Assembly: GCF_026642255.1 (NCBI RefSeq) | Contig: NZ_CP113264.1 | Span: 6,758,001-6,822,000, forward strand | Direction of reading: 5' to 3' | Length of the DNA: 64,000 bases | Origin: Streptomonospora nanhaiensis | Lineage (GTDB): Bacteria > Actinomycetota > Actinomycetes > Streptosporangiales > Streptosporangiaceae | Shown here: one piece after another, positions 1 to 8,492 of the stretch | Layout: the number at the start of each line of letters is the position of its first letter | How positions within the stretch are numbered: the first letter of the stretch is position 1 | Notes under the pieces: model-generated | The model's input: only the letters and a program-made list of their open reading frames with translations | The model's database searches: none | Told to the model about the DNA's origin: nothing | Made by a program: the position numbers and the translations under genes

Positions 1-373
1 GGGCCGGACCACCGTGCGCGTGCGGCGGACCGCGGCGCGAACGGTGTGCGGGGCAGGACGGGGACGGCGTGCGGGACGGGTCCCCGGCGGCGCCGTGCCC
101 GTGGGGACGCGGGGCCGCCGGTCGCGGTCCGGGACGGCGGGGAACCCGGAGGAGGCCGTGGGGCGGGGCCCGGGTCCTCCCGGCCGGCGCCGGGACGCGG
201 TCCGTGGGTGCTTTCGGCCGGCCCGGCGCGTGCGCCGACCGCCGCGGGCGGTCGCCGGGCCCTCTCCCGCCGGGCGAGCGGCGGGGGCCGGCCCGGGTTC
301 GGCCGTCCGGGCGCCCTCGGCGCAGCGGGGGCGCCCGGCGGACGCTGGCCCGGGACGACCCGCGGAACACGGC
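1..373. other. GC-rich stretch without a recognisable gene
   Basis: This is the downstream flank of the glycosyltransferase gene that ends at 374. Open frames cross it on both strands, but their translations are Arg/Gly/Pro/Ala-rich with no domain-like pattern, as expected of random DNA at this GC content. The end of a gene from outside the window cannot be excluded. Confidence 0.5.
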
Positions 374-1546
374 CTAGCGGGCCGGGAGCTCCGCCTCGAC
401 CAGGTCGGCCGCGTACGCGGTGCCGCTCTCCTGGAGCCGGGCGCTGATGCCGGCCAGCCTCCGGGCGACCTCCGGGTCGGAGGCCAGTTCCAGCAGGGCC
501 GAGCGGAGCGTGGCCGCGTCGGCGTCCGCCGTGTCGATCCTCCGGGCGACGCCGAGTTCCACCAGCCGGTCGGCGTTGTCGAACTGGTCGGTGGCCTGCG
601 GGACCGCGATCATCGGCACCCCGCAGTACAGGCCCTCGTTGGAGCCCCCCATACCCGCGTGGGTGACGAACGCGTCGGCCCGGCGCAGGATGTCCAGCTG
701 CGGCACCCAGGGGTGCGTCTCCACGTTGGCCGGGATCTCCCCCAGCTCCGCGGGGTCGACGAACTTGCCGATCTGGAGGACGACGTGCCAGCCCGGCAGG
801 TCGCCGAAGGCCTTCAGGCACTCGCGGTAGAACCCGGGCAGGTTGGTGAACGCCGACCCCAGGGACACCAGCAGCACCTTCTCCGCGCCCGCCGGGCGCG
901 TCCACCCGCCCTGGTCCGTCCGCGCGCCCAGGCAGGGGCCGACGAAGGTGACCGTGTCGGCGACGGTGTCCGCGTACGGCTGCATCTCGCGCGGGATCAG
1001 CGCCAGCGCGCGGTCCGGGCGCCCGGCGAACGAGGCGTGGTCCAGCCCGGTGACGCCGTTCTCCGCCAGCCAGGAGTCGAACCTGGCGAAGTGCTCGGCC
1101 GCCCCGGGCAGGGCGCGCAGCATCTCCATGACGGTGGCCCCGTGGTCGGCCCACGCCACGTAGGTGGGTGAGAGCTGCACGCTGGGGATGCCCCAGTTCT
1201 CACCGAGCACGCGGGCGGGGTACCCGGCGATGTCGTACAGGAAGAGGTCGGGGCGGTCGTCCTCGTAAGCGGCCCGGACGACGGGGAGCTGGGCCATCCC
1301 GTCCTCCAGGAAGACGTCCATCGCCCGGATCGGGTCCTCCGGCCAGTCGGCGTCGGCGACGGGCAGGGTCGTGGCGCAGGGGACGAGTTCGGCGCCGGCG
1401 CCGGTGATCAGGTCGGCCATCAGGGGGTCGTTGGCGTAGGTGACGCGGTGGCCGCGGGCCACCAGCTCCCGGATGATCTCCAGGCTGGGCAGGACGTGGC
1501 TGACGGCGGGAACGCCGACCATGGCGATGTGGGCGCGACGGGTCAT
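374..1546 (-). CDS. MGT-family glycosyltransferase (macrolide glycosyltransferase type, GT1)
   Basis: A 390-aa GT-B fold glycosyltransferase of the MGT/OleD class, which transfers a sugar (usually glucose) from a UDP-sugar to small hydrophobic acceptors. The N-terminal acceptor domain starts with an IAMVGVPAVSHV segment, whose conserved His is the catalytic base in this family. The C-terminal nucleotide-sugar domain has the signature WVPQLDILRRADAFVTHAG, followed by the Gly-rich GMGGSNEGL and the PQATDQFDNA segment. Length is typical (390-420 aa). The ATG is preceded by GGAGAC. It stands alone and is divergent from the monooxygenase at 1768, so antibiotic or xenobiotic inactivation is more likely than a role in a biosynthetic cluster. 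The acceptor is unknown. Confidence 0.9.
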   Translation of the reverse strand: MTRRAHIAMVGVPAVSHVLPSLEIIRELVARGHRVTYANDPLMADLITGAGAELVPCATTLPVADADWPEDPIRAMDVFLEDGMAQLPVVRAAYEDDRPDLFLYDIAGYPARVLGENWGIPSVQLSPTYVAWADHGATVMEMLRALPGAAEHFARFDSWLAENGVTGLDHASFAGRPDRALALIPREMQPYADTVADTVTFVGPCLGARTDQGGWTRPAGAEKVLLVSLGSAFTNLPGFYRECLKAFGDLPGWHVVLQIGKFVDPAELGEIPANVETHPWVPQLDILRRADAFVTHAGMGGSNEGLYCGVPMIAVPQATDQFDNADRLVELGVARRIDTADADAATLRSALLELASDPEVARRLAGISARLQESGTAYAADLVEAELPAR

Positions 1547-1563
1547 CGCAGTGTCTCCGTATG

Positions 1564-1648
1564 CAGATGTCGGGTAGGGCTGTGGGGCCCCGGGACCGGG
1601 GCGGTGCGCGGCGGCGTCGCTCGACGCGGGCCTCTAGCCGTACATCTG
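1564..1648. promoter_or_regulatory. Divergent promoter region with separated inverted repeat
   Basis: The spacer between the glycosyltransferase and the ABM gene carries CAGATGT (1564-1570) and its exact inverse ACATCTG (1642-1648), about 70 bp apart. They could be half-sites of a looping or paired operator for both genes. Seven-base matches can arise by chance, so support is weak. Confidence 0.25.
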
Positions 1649-1767
1649 AAGCATGTGCATGGCGTGATGCTATCCGTGGCGCTCTCCCGGCGACAAGCCG
1701 TTTTCCCGGGGTCCTCCGGCCGTAGGATCGGGTCCCCGGCCCCGCTCCCGCACCCCTTGGAGGTCCC

Positions 1768-2097
1768 GTGCCCGCCTCGGTCCCCGGCCCCGCGCCGGTC
1801 GCACTCGTCATCTCCCTCCGGGTGCTCCCCGGCCGCCGGGAGGACTTCCTCGCCGGGATCTCCCGCAACGCGTCTGCGGCGGTGCGCGAGGAGCCCGGCT
1901 GCCTGCGCTTCGACGTGGTGCAGGACGGCGCCGACCCGGACGTCTTCCGGGTGTACGAGGTGTTCGCCGACCGGGAGGCCCTGCTCGCGCATCGCGGGAC
2001 CGCGCACTTCCTGGCCTGGCAGAGGACGAAGGCCGAGGTGGTCGTCCCCGGAAGCCAGGTCGACCACCTCGGGTCGCTCGCGGTCAGCGAGGGCTGA
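1768..2097 (+). CDS. Antibiotic biosynthesis monooxygenase (ABM) domain protein
   Basis: A 109-aa single-domain dimeric alpha+beta barrel protein of the ABM/YgiN superfamily. These act as cofactor-free quinol or polyketide monooxygenases, or as small scavenging enzymes. Visible family features are the first strand VALVISLRVLPGR, the EEPGCLRFDVVQD segment, the strand DVFRVYEVFADREALLAH and the helix HFLAWQ. The GTG start is chosen because a perfect GGAGG lies 4 nt upstream. It is divergent from the glycosyltransferase, which hints at a shared role in modifying small molecules. The substrate cannot be told from sequence. Confidence 0.85.
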   Translation: MPASVPGPAPVALVISLRVLPGRREDFLAGISRNASAAVREEPGCLRFDVVQDGADPDVFRVYEVFADREALLAHRGTAHFLAWQRTKAEVVVPGSQVDHLGSLAVSEG

Positions 2098-2103
2098 GGC
2101 GCC

Positions 2104-2907
2104 TCACTCCGGGTCCTCCGGCCGCTCCCGGGGCGCGCGGTGGCGTCCTCCGCCGGAGCGCCTGGAGGCGCCCTCGCCGTCCGCCCCCTCCGGGCCGGCG
2201 TCATCCGGCCCGGTCCTCTCGTCCCCACGGTAGCCGTCGGCGTAGCCGCCCGCGTAGCCGTCGTCGAACGCGGTCAGCCCGGACCCCTCCTCGGCGGGGC
2301 GGGGCTCGTCCCGGGCGAGGGGGGCGCCGTCGCCGTCGCCGTCCCGGACGGCGGCGTGCGCCCCGCGGAGCCGGAACCCGGCGACCGCCATCACGACGCC
2401 GAAGATGATGGCGTAGACGCCGACCACGAACACGATGGCCTGCGCGCCCTCCAGCGGCCAGAACCACAGGAGGAGGCCGAACACGACGGAGAGCGCGCCG
2501 ACGAAGATCAGCAGCCACTCCGAGCTGATGTGCGCGCGCAGGCGGATGGCGGTGACGATCTCGGCCACACCGGTGATGACGGCCCACGCACCGATCACGA
2601 GCACGACCGCCATGCCGAAGGCGACCGGCCAGATCAGGGCGATCAGGCCCAGCAGGACGCTGACGACCGCCTGGGCGGCGAGGGAGCCCCGGCTGCCCGG
2701 CGCGGCGCGGTACGCCGCGTAGCCCAGGGCCGCGCCGTCGACCAGCGCGTAGACACCGAACACGATCGCCAGGGCGACCAGGGTGACCCCGGGCCACACG
2801 AGGGCGATCAGTCCGAAGAGCACCGCGGCCGCGCCGCGGAGGACCACAACCCACCAGTTCCGGCTCAGCTCACCGAGCAGGTCACCGGTCAACGCGTACC
2901 GGACCAT
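2104..2907 (-). CDS. HdeD family (DUF308) membrane protein
   Basis: A 267-aa integral membrane protein with about six hydrophobic helices arranged as repeated DUF308 units; the pattern WWVVLRGAAAVLFGLIALVWPG recurs in related form (residues about 15-200). HdeD-like proteins are linked to acid or general stress in enterobacteria, while their role in actinomycetes is undefined. A hydrophilic Gly/Asp/Arg-rich tail of about 80 residues follows the last helix and probably lies in the cytoplasm. I start at the ATG at 2907 because AGGGGAGG lies just upstream; a frame extending to 2955 lacks such a site. It is a single gene downstream of gltA on the same strand, separated from it by a terminator. Confidence 0.85.
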   Translation of the reverse strand: MVRYALTGDLLGELSRNWWVVVLRGAAAVLFGLIALVWPGVTLVALAIVFGVYALVDGAALGYAAYRAAPGSRGSLAAQAVVSVLLGLIALIWPVAFGMAVVLVIGAWAVITGVAEIVTAIRLRAHISSEWLLIFVGALSVVFGLLLWFWPLEGAQAIVFVVGVYAIIFGVVMAVAGFRLRGAHAAVRDGDGDGAPLARDEPRPAEEGSGLTAFDDGYAGGYADGYRGDERTGPDDAGPEGADGEGASRRSGGGRHRAPRERPEDPE

Positions 2908-3074
2908 CGTCGCCTCCCCTTCACCAGCACGGCCCGTGCGGGCCACACCCTGCAACTTCCCTCAAGGTCGCACATGGATGACAGACTGTACGCAAAATGC
3001 GGGGAAAGGGCGGACTATGTACCGGTAGGGACAGTGCCGCCGCCCCGGCGCGACCGGTACGCGGGTGAACGGAG

Positions 3075-3119
3075 ACGACGGTGCCCGCCCTCGCCTGCGG
3101 CGTGGGCGGGCACCGTCGT
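3075..3119 (-). terminator. gltA terminator hairpin
   Basis: A perfect 16-bp stem (3075-3090 with 3104-3119) and a 13-nt loop lie immediately after the citrate synthase stop codon. There is no long U run, as is common in actinomycetes. Confidence 0.85.
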
Positions 3120-3135
3120 GCGCCTCGGGCGGGGG

Positions 3136-4425
3136 CTAGCCCTGGCCCGGGAGGCGTCGCTCGGCGGAGCCGACGTAGTGCTGGCGCGGGCGCGCGATCC
3201 GGAAGGCCGGGTCGTGCAGCTGCTCGCGGTAGTGGGCGACCCAGCCGGGCAGACGGCCGATCGCGAACAACACGGTGAACATGTTGGTGGGGAAGCCCAT
3301 GGTGCGGTAGATGACGCCGGTGTAGAAGTCGACGTTCGGGTAGAGCTTGCGCTCCGTGAAGTAGGAGTCGGCGAGCGCCGCGGCCTCCAGCTTGAGGGCC
3401 AGGGAGAACAGCTCGTCCGGGTTCTCGTCCCGGTCGAGGATCTGGCTCGCCAGAACCTTGATCTCCTTGCTGCGCGGGTCGAAGTTCTTGTAGACCCGGT
3501 GCCCGAAGCCCATGAGGCGCATCTCGCGCGCCTTGACCTTCTCCAGGAAGTCCTCGATGGAGATGCCCGAGTCGCGGATCTCCTCCAGCATCTCCAGCAC
3601 GGCCTGGTTGGCGCCGCCGTGGGACGGGCCGGACAGGGCGTTGATGCCGGAGGCGACGCTGGCGTAGATGTCGGCCTGCGAGGAGCCGACCACGCGCACG
3701 GTGGCGGTGGAGCAGTTCAGCTCGTGGTCCGCGTGCAGGACGAGCAGCATGCCGACGGCCTTGTTGAACAGGTCGCCGAGCTCGCCGGTGGGGGCCTTGT
3801 CCCCGAAGGTCATCCGGATGAAGTTGTCGACGTAGTCGAGCGAGTCGTCCGGGGAGATCGGCGTCTCGCCGATGGAGTTGCGGTAGATGCGGGCCGCGAT
3901 CGTCGGCAGCTTGGCCAGCAGCCGGATCGTGGCGAGCTCCACCTGGGCGTCGTCGCCCGGGTCCACGCTGTCGTCGTAGTACGCGGCGAGGGTGTTGACG
4001 GCACTGGCCATGAGCGCCATCGGGTGGCCGTTGCGGGGCATCGCGTCGATGAACGCGCCCATCTCGGCCGGGATGTCGGCGTTGTCGCGCAGGCCGTCGG
4101 AGAACTCCTTCAGCTGGCCGGGCTCGGGGAGCTCGCCGTAGATCACCAGGTAGGCGACCTCCAGGAAGGTCGCGCCCACGGCGAGGTCCTCGATCGGGTA
4201 TCCGCGGTAGCGCAGGATGCCGGCGGCCCCGTCGATATAGGTGATCTTCGAGCTACACGAAGCGGTGTTGCCGAACCCGGGGTCCAGGGTCGTCATTCCG
4301 GTCGACCCCAGCAGGGTCTTCAGCTCGATGGTGCGTTCACCCTCGGTACCGGTGAACACCGGCAGCTTCAGCACGCCGCCCTCGTAGTGGAGCTCCACCG
4401 TGCGGTCTTTGTCGTCTTCGCTCAT
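3136..4425 (-). CDS. gltA: Citrate synthase
   Basis: A 429-aa citrate synthase, which condenses oxaloacetate with acetyl-CoA in the TCA cycle. The N-terminal region (KTLLGSTGMTTLDPGFGNTA, ITYIDGAAGILRYRGYPI) is that of the long E. coli GltA-like type. Catalytic motifs are present: GPSHGGANQ, GFGHRVYKNFDPR with the second His, and NVDFYTGVIY with the catalytic Asp. I use the ATG at 4425; a TTG four codons upstream sits directly against the purine-rich site and is less likely. It is monocistronic with its own terminator. The AT-rich spacer upstream contrasts with the surrounding DNA and probably holds the promoter. Confidence 0.97.
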   Translation of the reverse strand: MSEDDKDRTVELHYEGGVLKLPVFTGTEGERTIELKTLLGSTGMTTLDPGFGNTASCSSKITYIDGAAGILRYRGYPIEDLAVGATFLEVAYLVIYGELPEPGQLKEFSDGLRDNADIPAEMGAFIDAMPRNGHPMALMASAVNTLAAYYDDSVDPGDDAQVELATIRLLAKLPTIAARIYRNSIGETPISPDDSLDYVDNFIRMTFGDKAPTGELGDLFNKAVGMLLVLHADHELNCSTATVRVVGSSQADIYASVASGINALSGPSHGGANQAVLEMLEEIRDSGISIEDFLEKVKAREMRLMGFGHRVYKNFDPRSKEIKVLASQILDRDENPDELFSLALKLEAAALADSYFTERKLYPNVDFYTGVIYRTMGFPTNMFTVLFAIGRLPGWVAHYREQLHDPAFRIARPRQHYVGSAERRLPGQG

Positions 4426-4437
4426 GCCCGAGGTCAA

Positions 4438-5186
4438 CCTTTCCCAGCGGGGGATACGTGAGGTGCGTCAGACGCGGGGCGGTCTGCCGCCACGTTCTTG
4501 ATTCACTCGTTATTGTTCTGTTTTGTTAAACGACTGTTAAGCAAAATCATATAAGTTTCACCGATTCACGAACAGGTGACATGCAACACATACCCAGACG
4601 TGAGAAGAATTACCGCACGGTGAAGATTTACAAACTTTGCCGATTGTCGATTACTCCGTGATCGCCCTGAGACGTCGCAGACGGCACCGGGGGTTCTCCC
4701 GGCGTCGTCACCGTCTCCTGTGGTGGTCCCCTGAGCACTCCGCCACCCGCCCGGACCGGCCCCTCGGCGCCCTCTTCACAGAAGTGGACATACCCGAACG
4801 AAGCTCAGTGCGGCCAGGTGTTCGAACGCGCCCTAGCGGCCTTCTCTCAGGGTACCTTCGCCCTGATCAAGGGGGTTGACACGGGGTACCCCCTGCTTGG
4901 TGATCTTGACCTCTGCCTGCACAACAGCGGTCCCACGGGCACCTCCGGACGCGGCGGAGCGTAGTCCCGATGGGCGTGTGGTGTGCGTGCGGCACGAGAG
5001 TTCACACGGGCCCCGGAAGTGGCGGAGCGCTCTCCCCGCACGGCGCCGCCCGGAGCTCGCGCCCTCACCCGGAGCGGTCCCGTGCGCCCCTCCCGGCACA
5101 CACGGGGGGAGGGACGCGCGGCACGCGGGACGAGGCCGGTCCCGCTCCCGGGCGCCGGCGCCGGTCCCGGACGCCGGCGGAGGACG
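4438..5186. other. Long intergenic region between prfC and gltA
   Basis: About 750 bases without a convincing gene. The part next to gltA (about 4490-4640) is unusually AT-rich for this genome and presumably contains the gltA promoter. A TTGACA (4876-4881) lies inside a GGGGGT/ACCCCC dyad (4871-4890), but no good -10 follows. One frame between about 4675 and 4960 (+) reads protein-like but has no start codon. Confidence 0.5.
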
Positions 5187-6812
5187 TCACTCGCCCTCGT
5201 CGACGCCGCCCGCCAGCAGGGGCTCCATGAGCAGCGAGGGGTGGTCCCGCTCGATGACCCTCAGCCGCCACTTGTTGTGCACCAGCACCAGGAGTTCTCC
5301 GTCGGAGCGGCGCCTGAGCACCTCCGCCCCCGACAGGGCGTGCAGAACGGGGGCCGACTCCTCGTCGGTGCGGCGCGCCACCGAGTAGTCCAGCGGCGAC
5401 GCCTCCACGGGGCTGCGGAACTCCTGGTCCATGCGGTGCTTGACCACGTCGAACTGGAGCGGGCCGACCGCCGCCAGCACGGGCGCCTGCTCGCCGCGCA
5501 CGTCGGAGGTCAGGACCTGCACCACGCCCTCGGCGTCGAGCTGGGCGATACCCCGCTGGAACTGCTTGTACTTGCCCGCGTCGACCGCGCGCGCCACCAC
5601 GAAGTGCTCGGGGGCGAAGCTCGGGATCGGCGGGAAGTCGACCTTGGGCCCGTCGTAGAGGGTGTCGCCGACCGCCAGCGCCTGGGCGTTGACCAGGGCG
5701 ATCACGTCACCGGGATAGGCGGTGTCGATGGTGGAGCGGTCCGAGCCGAACACCGCCTGCGTGTACTTGGTCGCGAAGGGGCGGCCGGTGGAGGCGTGGG
5801 TGAGGACCATGCCGCGGTCGAACCGGCCCGAGCTCACCCGCAGGAACGCCATGCGGTCCCGGTGGTTCTTGTCCATGTTGGCCTGCATCTTGAAGACCTG
5901 GCCGGAGAAGGGCTGCTCCACCCTGCGCGGCCGGTCCTTGGCGTCGAGCTTGGCCGAGGGGGCCGGGGCCAGCTCGACCACCGTGTCCAGCAGCTGGCCG
6001 ACGCCGAAGTTGGACAGGGCCGCGCCGAACAGCACCGGGGAGGACTCCCCCGCCATGAACGACTCGGGGTCGAAGTCGGCGCCGAGCGCCTCCAGGAGCT
6101 CGATCTCCTCCTGCGCCTGCACCCAGGCGTCCAGCTCGACCTCGGCCGCCCGCTCGGGCTCCAGGACCTCCTCGACGGCCTTGGTGGCGCCGCCGGGCGT
6201 GCGGGTCATCTTCGTGTAGACGCCGCTGGTCCGGTCGACGAGGCCGCGGAAGTCCCCCGCGATGCCCACCGGCCAGTTCATCGGGGTGGGGCGCAGCCCG
6301 ATGCGCTGCTCGATCTCGTCCAGCAGCTCCAGCGGCTCGCGGCCGGGGCGGTCCCACTTGTTGACGAACGTGATCACGGGCATCTTGCGCGCCCGGCACA
6401 CGTCGAAGAGCTTGAGGGTCTGCGGCTCCAGGCCCTTGGCCGAGTCCAGCAGCATGATCGCGCAGTCCACGGCGGACAGGACGCGGTAGGTGTCCTCGGA
6501 GAAGTCGGCGTGGCCCGGGGTGTCGAGCAGGTTCAGGACGCGGCCGTCGTAGTCGATGCGCAGCGCCGCCGAGGTGATGGAGATCCCCCGGTCCTGCTCC
6601 ATGTCCATCCAGTCGGAGGTGACGCCCTTGCGGTCGCCCTTGCCGTGGACGGCGCCGGCGGAGGAGATGGCCGCCGCGTGCAGGGCCAGGGCCTCGGTGA
6701 GGGTCGACTTTCCGGCGTCGGGGTGGGAGATGACCGCGAAGGTCCTCCGGCGCCCCGCCTCGTGGGCGACCTCTGACTCCTGCTTGGTCACGCCCGCCGT
6801 GTCCACACTCAT
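5187..6812 (-). CDS. prfC: Peptide chain release factor 3
   Basis: A 541-aa translational GTPase (RF3) that recycles RF1/RF2 from the ribosome after termination. G-domain motifs are clear: P-loop SHPDAGKST, switch I MDMEQDRGISITSA, DTPGHADFSEDT, and NKWDRPGREP, where RF3 has NKxDR. The elongation-factor-like domain 2 and the RF3-specific C-terminal region follow (VEASPLDYSVARRTDEESAPV). Length matches RF3 (about 525-545 aa) and not EF-G or LepA. It is monocistronic, with long non-coding DNA downstream. RF3 occurs patchily in bacteria; nothing here suggests a defect. Confidence 0.96.
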   Translation of the reverse strand: MSVDTAGVTKQESEVAHEAGRRRTFAVISHPDAGKSTLTEALALHAAAISSAGAVHGKGDRKGVTSDWMDMEQDRGISITSAALRIDYDGRVLNLLDTPGHADFSEDTYRVLSAVDCAIMLLDSAKGLEPQTLKLFDVCRARKMPVITFVNKWDRPGREPLELLDEIEQRIGLRPTPMNWPVGIAGDFRGLVDRTSGVYTKMTRTPGGATKAVEEVLEPERAAEVELDAWVQAQEEIELLEALGADFDPESFMAGESSPVLFGAALSNFGVGQLLDTVVELAPAPSAKLDAKDRPRRVEQPFSGQVFKMQANMDKNHRDRMAFLRVSSGRFDRGMVLTHASTGRPFATKYTQAVFGSDRSTIDTAYPGDVIALVNAQALAVGDTLYDGPKVDFPPIPSFAPEHFVVARAVDAGKYKQFQRGIAQLDAEGVVQVLTSDVRGEQAPVLAAVGPLQFDVVKHRMDQEFRSPVEASPLDYSVARRTDEESAPVLHALSGAEVLRRRSDGELLVLVHNKWRLRVIERDHPSLLMEPLLAGGVDEGE

Positions 6813-6994
6813 TCCCGCTGTCCGCCCCGCCTCGTGTGCTGTCGTCCGACCGGCCCGTGGGCCCTGTCCAGCCTACGCTCGCCGGGGCGTGCGGGCGACA
6901 GGAACCCGGCCGCCGCGCCCCCGCCACCGGCGCGGTTCGGTCCCCGGGCCCGCGCGGCACCGGTGGCCGGCCCCTCCGCCGTGCCCGACCGGGC

Positions 6995-7465
6995 TCAGTC
7001 CCCGGGCCCGCGTGCGGCGCGCCTGCCGAGGTGGCGCTTCGATCCGGCGGTGGTGGGTCCGAGGACCGTCCCGAGGGGGAGGGGCGTGGGCGCCCGCCGC
7101 GTGCGGGGGACGGCCCCGACCTGGTGGGCGTCCTCGTAGACGATCCGGCCGGGGTCGTCGGACTCGCTCCTGCGGTGCTCCACGCCGTGGGCGCGGAGCA
7201 GGCCCCGGAGGGCGTCGAGACGGCCGGTGAAGTGCGCGCACCCCTCCGTCTTGAACCAGGTCACCGCGCCGACCGTGTTCCCGTCGGCGTAGAACGGAGG
7301 GGTCGGCAGAGCTTCCCGGAACCAGTCGTCGACGTCGAAATAGAGGTCCTCCTCGGCCTCCGACAGCCGCCCGGCCCGGCGCAGGTGGTCGACCGCGACG
7401 AAGAGGCCGACCCCCGTCCCGAGGCGGCCGATGTAGTCCGCGTGGATCCTGAAGTACCGCGCCAC
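6995..7465 (-). CDS. Conserved hypothetical protein
   Basis: I do not recognise a named family. The 156-residue product has a folded-looking N-terminal part (ARYFRIHADYIGRLGTGVGLFVAVDHLRRAGRL, then acidic EAEEDLYFDVDDWFREALP, then TVGAVTWFKTEGCAHFTGRLDAL) and a basic, Pro/Arg-rich tail. The GTG at 7465 is preferred because everything further upstream in this frame is Arg/Pro/Gly-rich random-looking sequence. No signal peptide or membrane helix is seen. It lies between prfC and a TetR gene with no operon link, and is probably a small cytosolic actinobacterial protein. Confidence 0.65.
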   Translation of the reverse strand: MARYFRIHADYIGRLGTGVGLFVAVDHLRRAGRLSEAEEDLYFDVDDWFREALPTPPFYADGNTVGAVTWFKTEGCAHFTGRLDALRGLLRAHGVEHRRSESDDPGRIVYEDAHQVGAVPRTRRAPTPLPLGTVLGPTTAGSKRHLGRRAARGPGD

Positions 7466-7654
7466 CCCGTCAGTGTGCCCCGGGCGCGCGCCGCGGTCCA
7501 GGGGCGGCCGGGCCCCCGGCACGCGGAAGGGCGGGGCCCCTGCCCTCCGGCGCGGGGCGCGCCTGCCGATGGTCCCGGGCACCGACGCGGCGCGGGCGCC
7601 CGCCCTCCGGGGCGGCCGTCCCGCAGGGAGGCCGGCGGCCCGGGACGCGGGGCC

Positions 7655-8368
7655 TCAGGCGCCCCCGGCCCCCTCCACGGCGGCGGTGACACGGCGGATC
7701 AGCTCGTCCCGGCCGATGCCGCCGGGGTAGACGGCGACCAGCACGCGCTCCCGCGCGGCCCCCTCCTCGGCGCGCAGCATCGGTTCGGCGGCCCGGCGGA
7801 CGAACTCCATGGCGGCGTCGAAGCTCGCCCACACCTCGCGCCGGTCCTGCTCCGGGCTGCGCAGCCACGAGCGGAGGACGTGGTTGTGCGCCGAGATGAG
7901 CGAGGCGGCGGCCACCCCGGCGGCCAGGGACCGCTCCCCGCCGCCGTCCCCGCCCTCCCGGTCGGCCAGGAAGCGGCTGAACGCCGCCTGGTAGCGGGCG
8001 GTCATCGCGACCTCGCGGTCCCGCAGGCGCGGGTGCGCGCGGACCAGCCGGTAGCGCGGCACGGTGATCTCCGGGTCCCCCAGATACCCCTGGAGCACCA
8101 GGCGCGCTGCGGCGAACACCGAGCTCAGCGGGTCGTCGGGGGAGGCCTCCAGGTAGCGGACCACGGTCGAGAACAGCTCGTCGTGCTCGGCGAAGAGGAT
8201 GTCCTCCTTCGACCCGAAGCGCCGGAACAGGCTGCGGCGGCTCACCCCGGTGGCGGCGGCGATCCCGTCCATCGTGGTGGCGTCGAACCCGTTCTCGGTG
8301 AACAACCGCACGGAGGCCAGCACCACCTCGCGGGTGGCCACGCGCCCACCCGACCGTTCCCGCGCCAT
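7655..8368 (-). CDS. TetR/AcrR family transcriptional regulator
   Basis: A 237-aa regulator. The N-terminal helix-turn-helix is typical: TREVVLASVRLFTENGFDATTMDGIAAATGVSRRSLFRRFGSKEDILFAEHD (residues about 12-63). The variable C-terminal ligand domain is Ala/Arg-rich and includes an AHPRLRDREVAMTARYQ segment often seen in regulators of lipid or CoA-ester metabolism. AAGGGG precedes the ATG. It is divergent from an acyl-CoA dehydrogenase 125 bp away with a palindrome between, so it most likely represses itself and that gene, with an acyl-CoA or fatty acid as plausible ligand (inference). Confidence 0.92.
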   Translation of the reverse strand: MARERSGGRVATREVVLASVRLFTENGFDATTMDGIAAATGVSRRSLFRRFGSKEDILFAEHDELFSTVVRYLEASPDDPLSSVFAAARLVLQGYLGDPEITVPRYRLVRAHPRLRDREVAMTARYQAAFSRFLADREGGDGGGERSLAAGVAAASLISAHNHVLRSWLRSPEQDRREVWASFDAAMEFVRRAAEPMLRAEEGAARERVLVAVYPGGIGRDELIRRVTAAVEGAGGA

Positions 8369-8443
8369 GGCGCACCCCTTCGACGTACGGAAGCTGCCAA
8401 GAAGCTATCCGACTGTGTACTTCGCCCTTTCCACCCCCTATTC

Positions 8444-8458
8444 TGGCACTGGATGCCA
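8444..8458. promoter_or_regulatory. Candidate TetR operator upstream of the acyl-CoA dehydrogenase
   Basis: TGGCA-CTGGA-TGCCA is a perfect 5-bp inverted repeat with a 5-bp centre. It overlaps a possible -10 (TATTCT, 8439-8444) and lies 35 bp before the dehydrogenase ATG, where a TetR dimer would block transcription. Confidence 0.4.
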
Positions 8459-8492
8459 CAGAAAGGCACGCGGTGCCGGGAAAGGGAATCGG

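Noticed and set aside
4675..4960. Protein-like plus-strand reading (NEAQCGQVFERALAAFSQGTFALIKG...) between prfC and gltA
   Set aside because: No ATG, GTG or TTG start in the open stretch and no ribosome site; kept only as a remark.
7466..7582. Longer N-terminus for the hypothetical protein at 6995-7465
   Set aside because: The extra 39 residues are Arg/Pro/Gly low-complexity and look like translated spacer.
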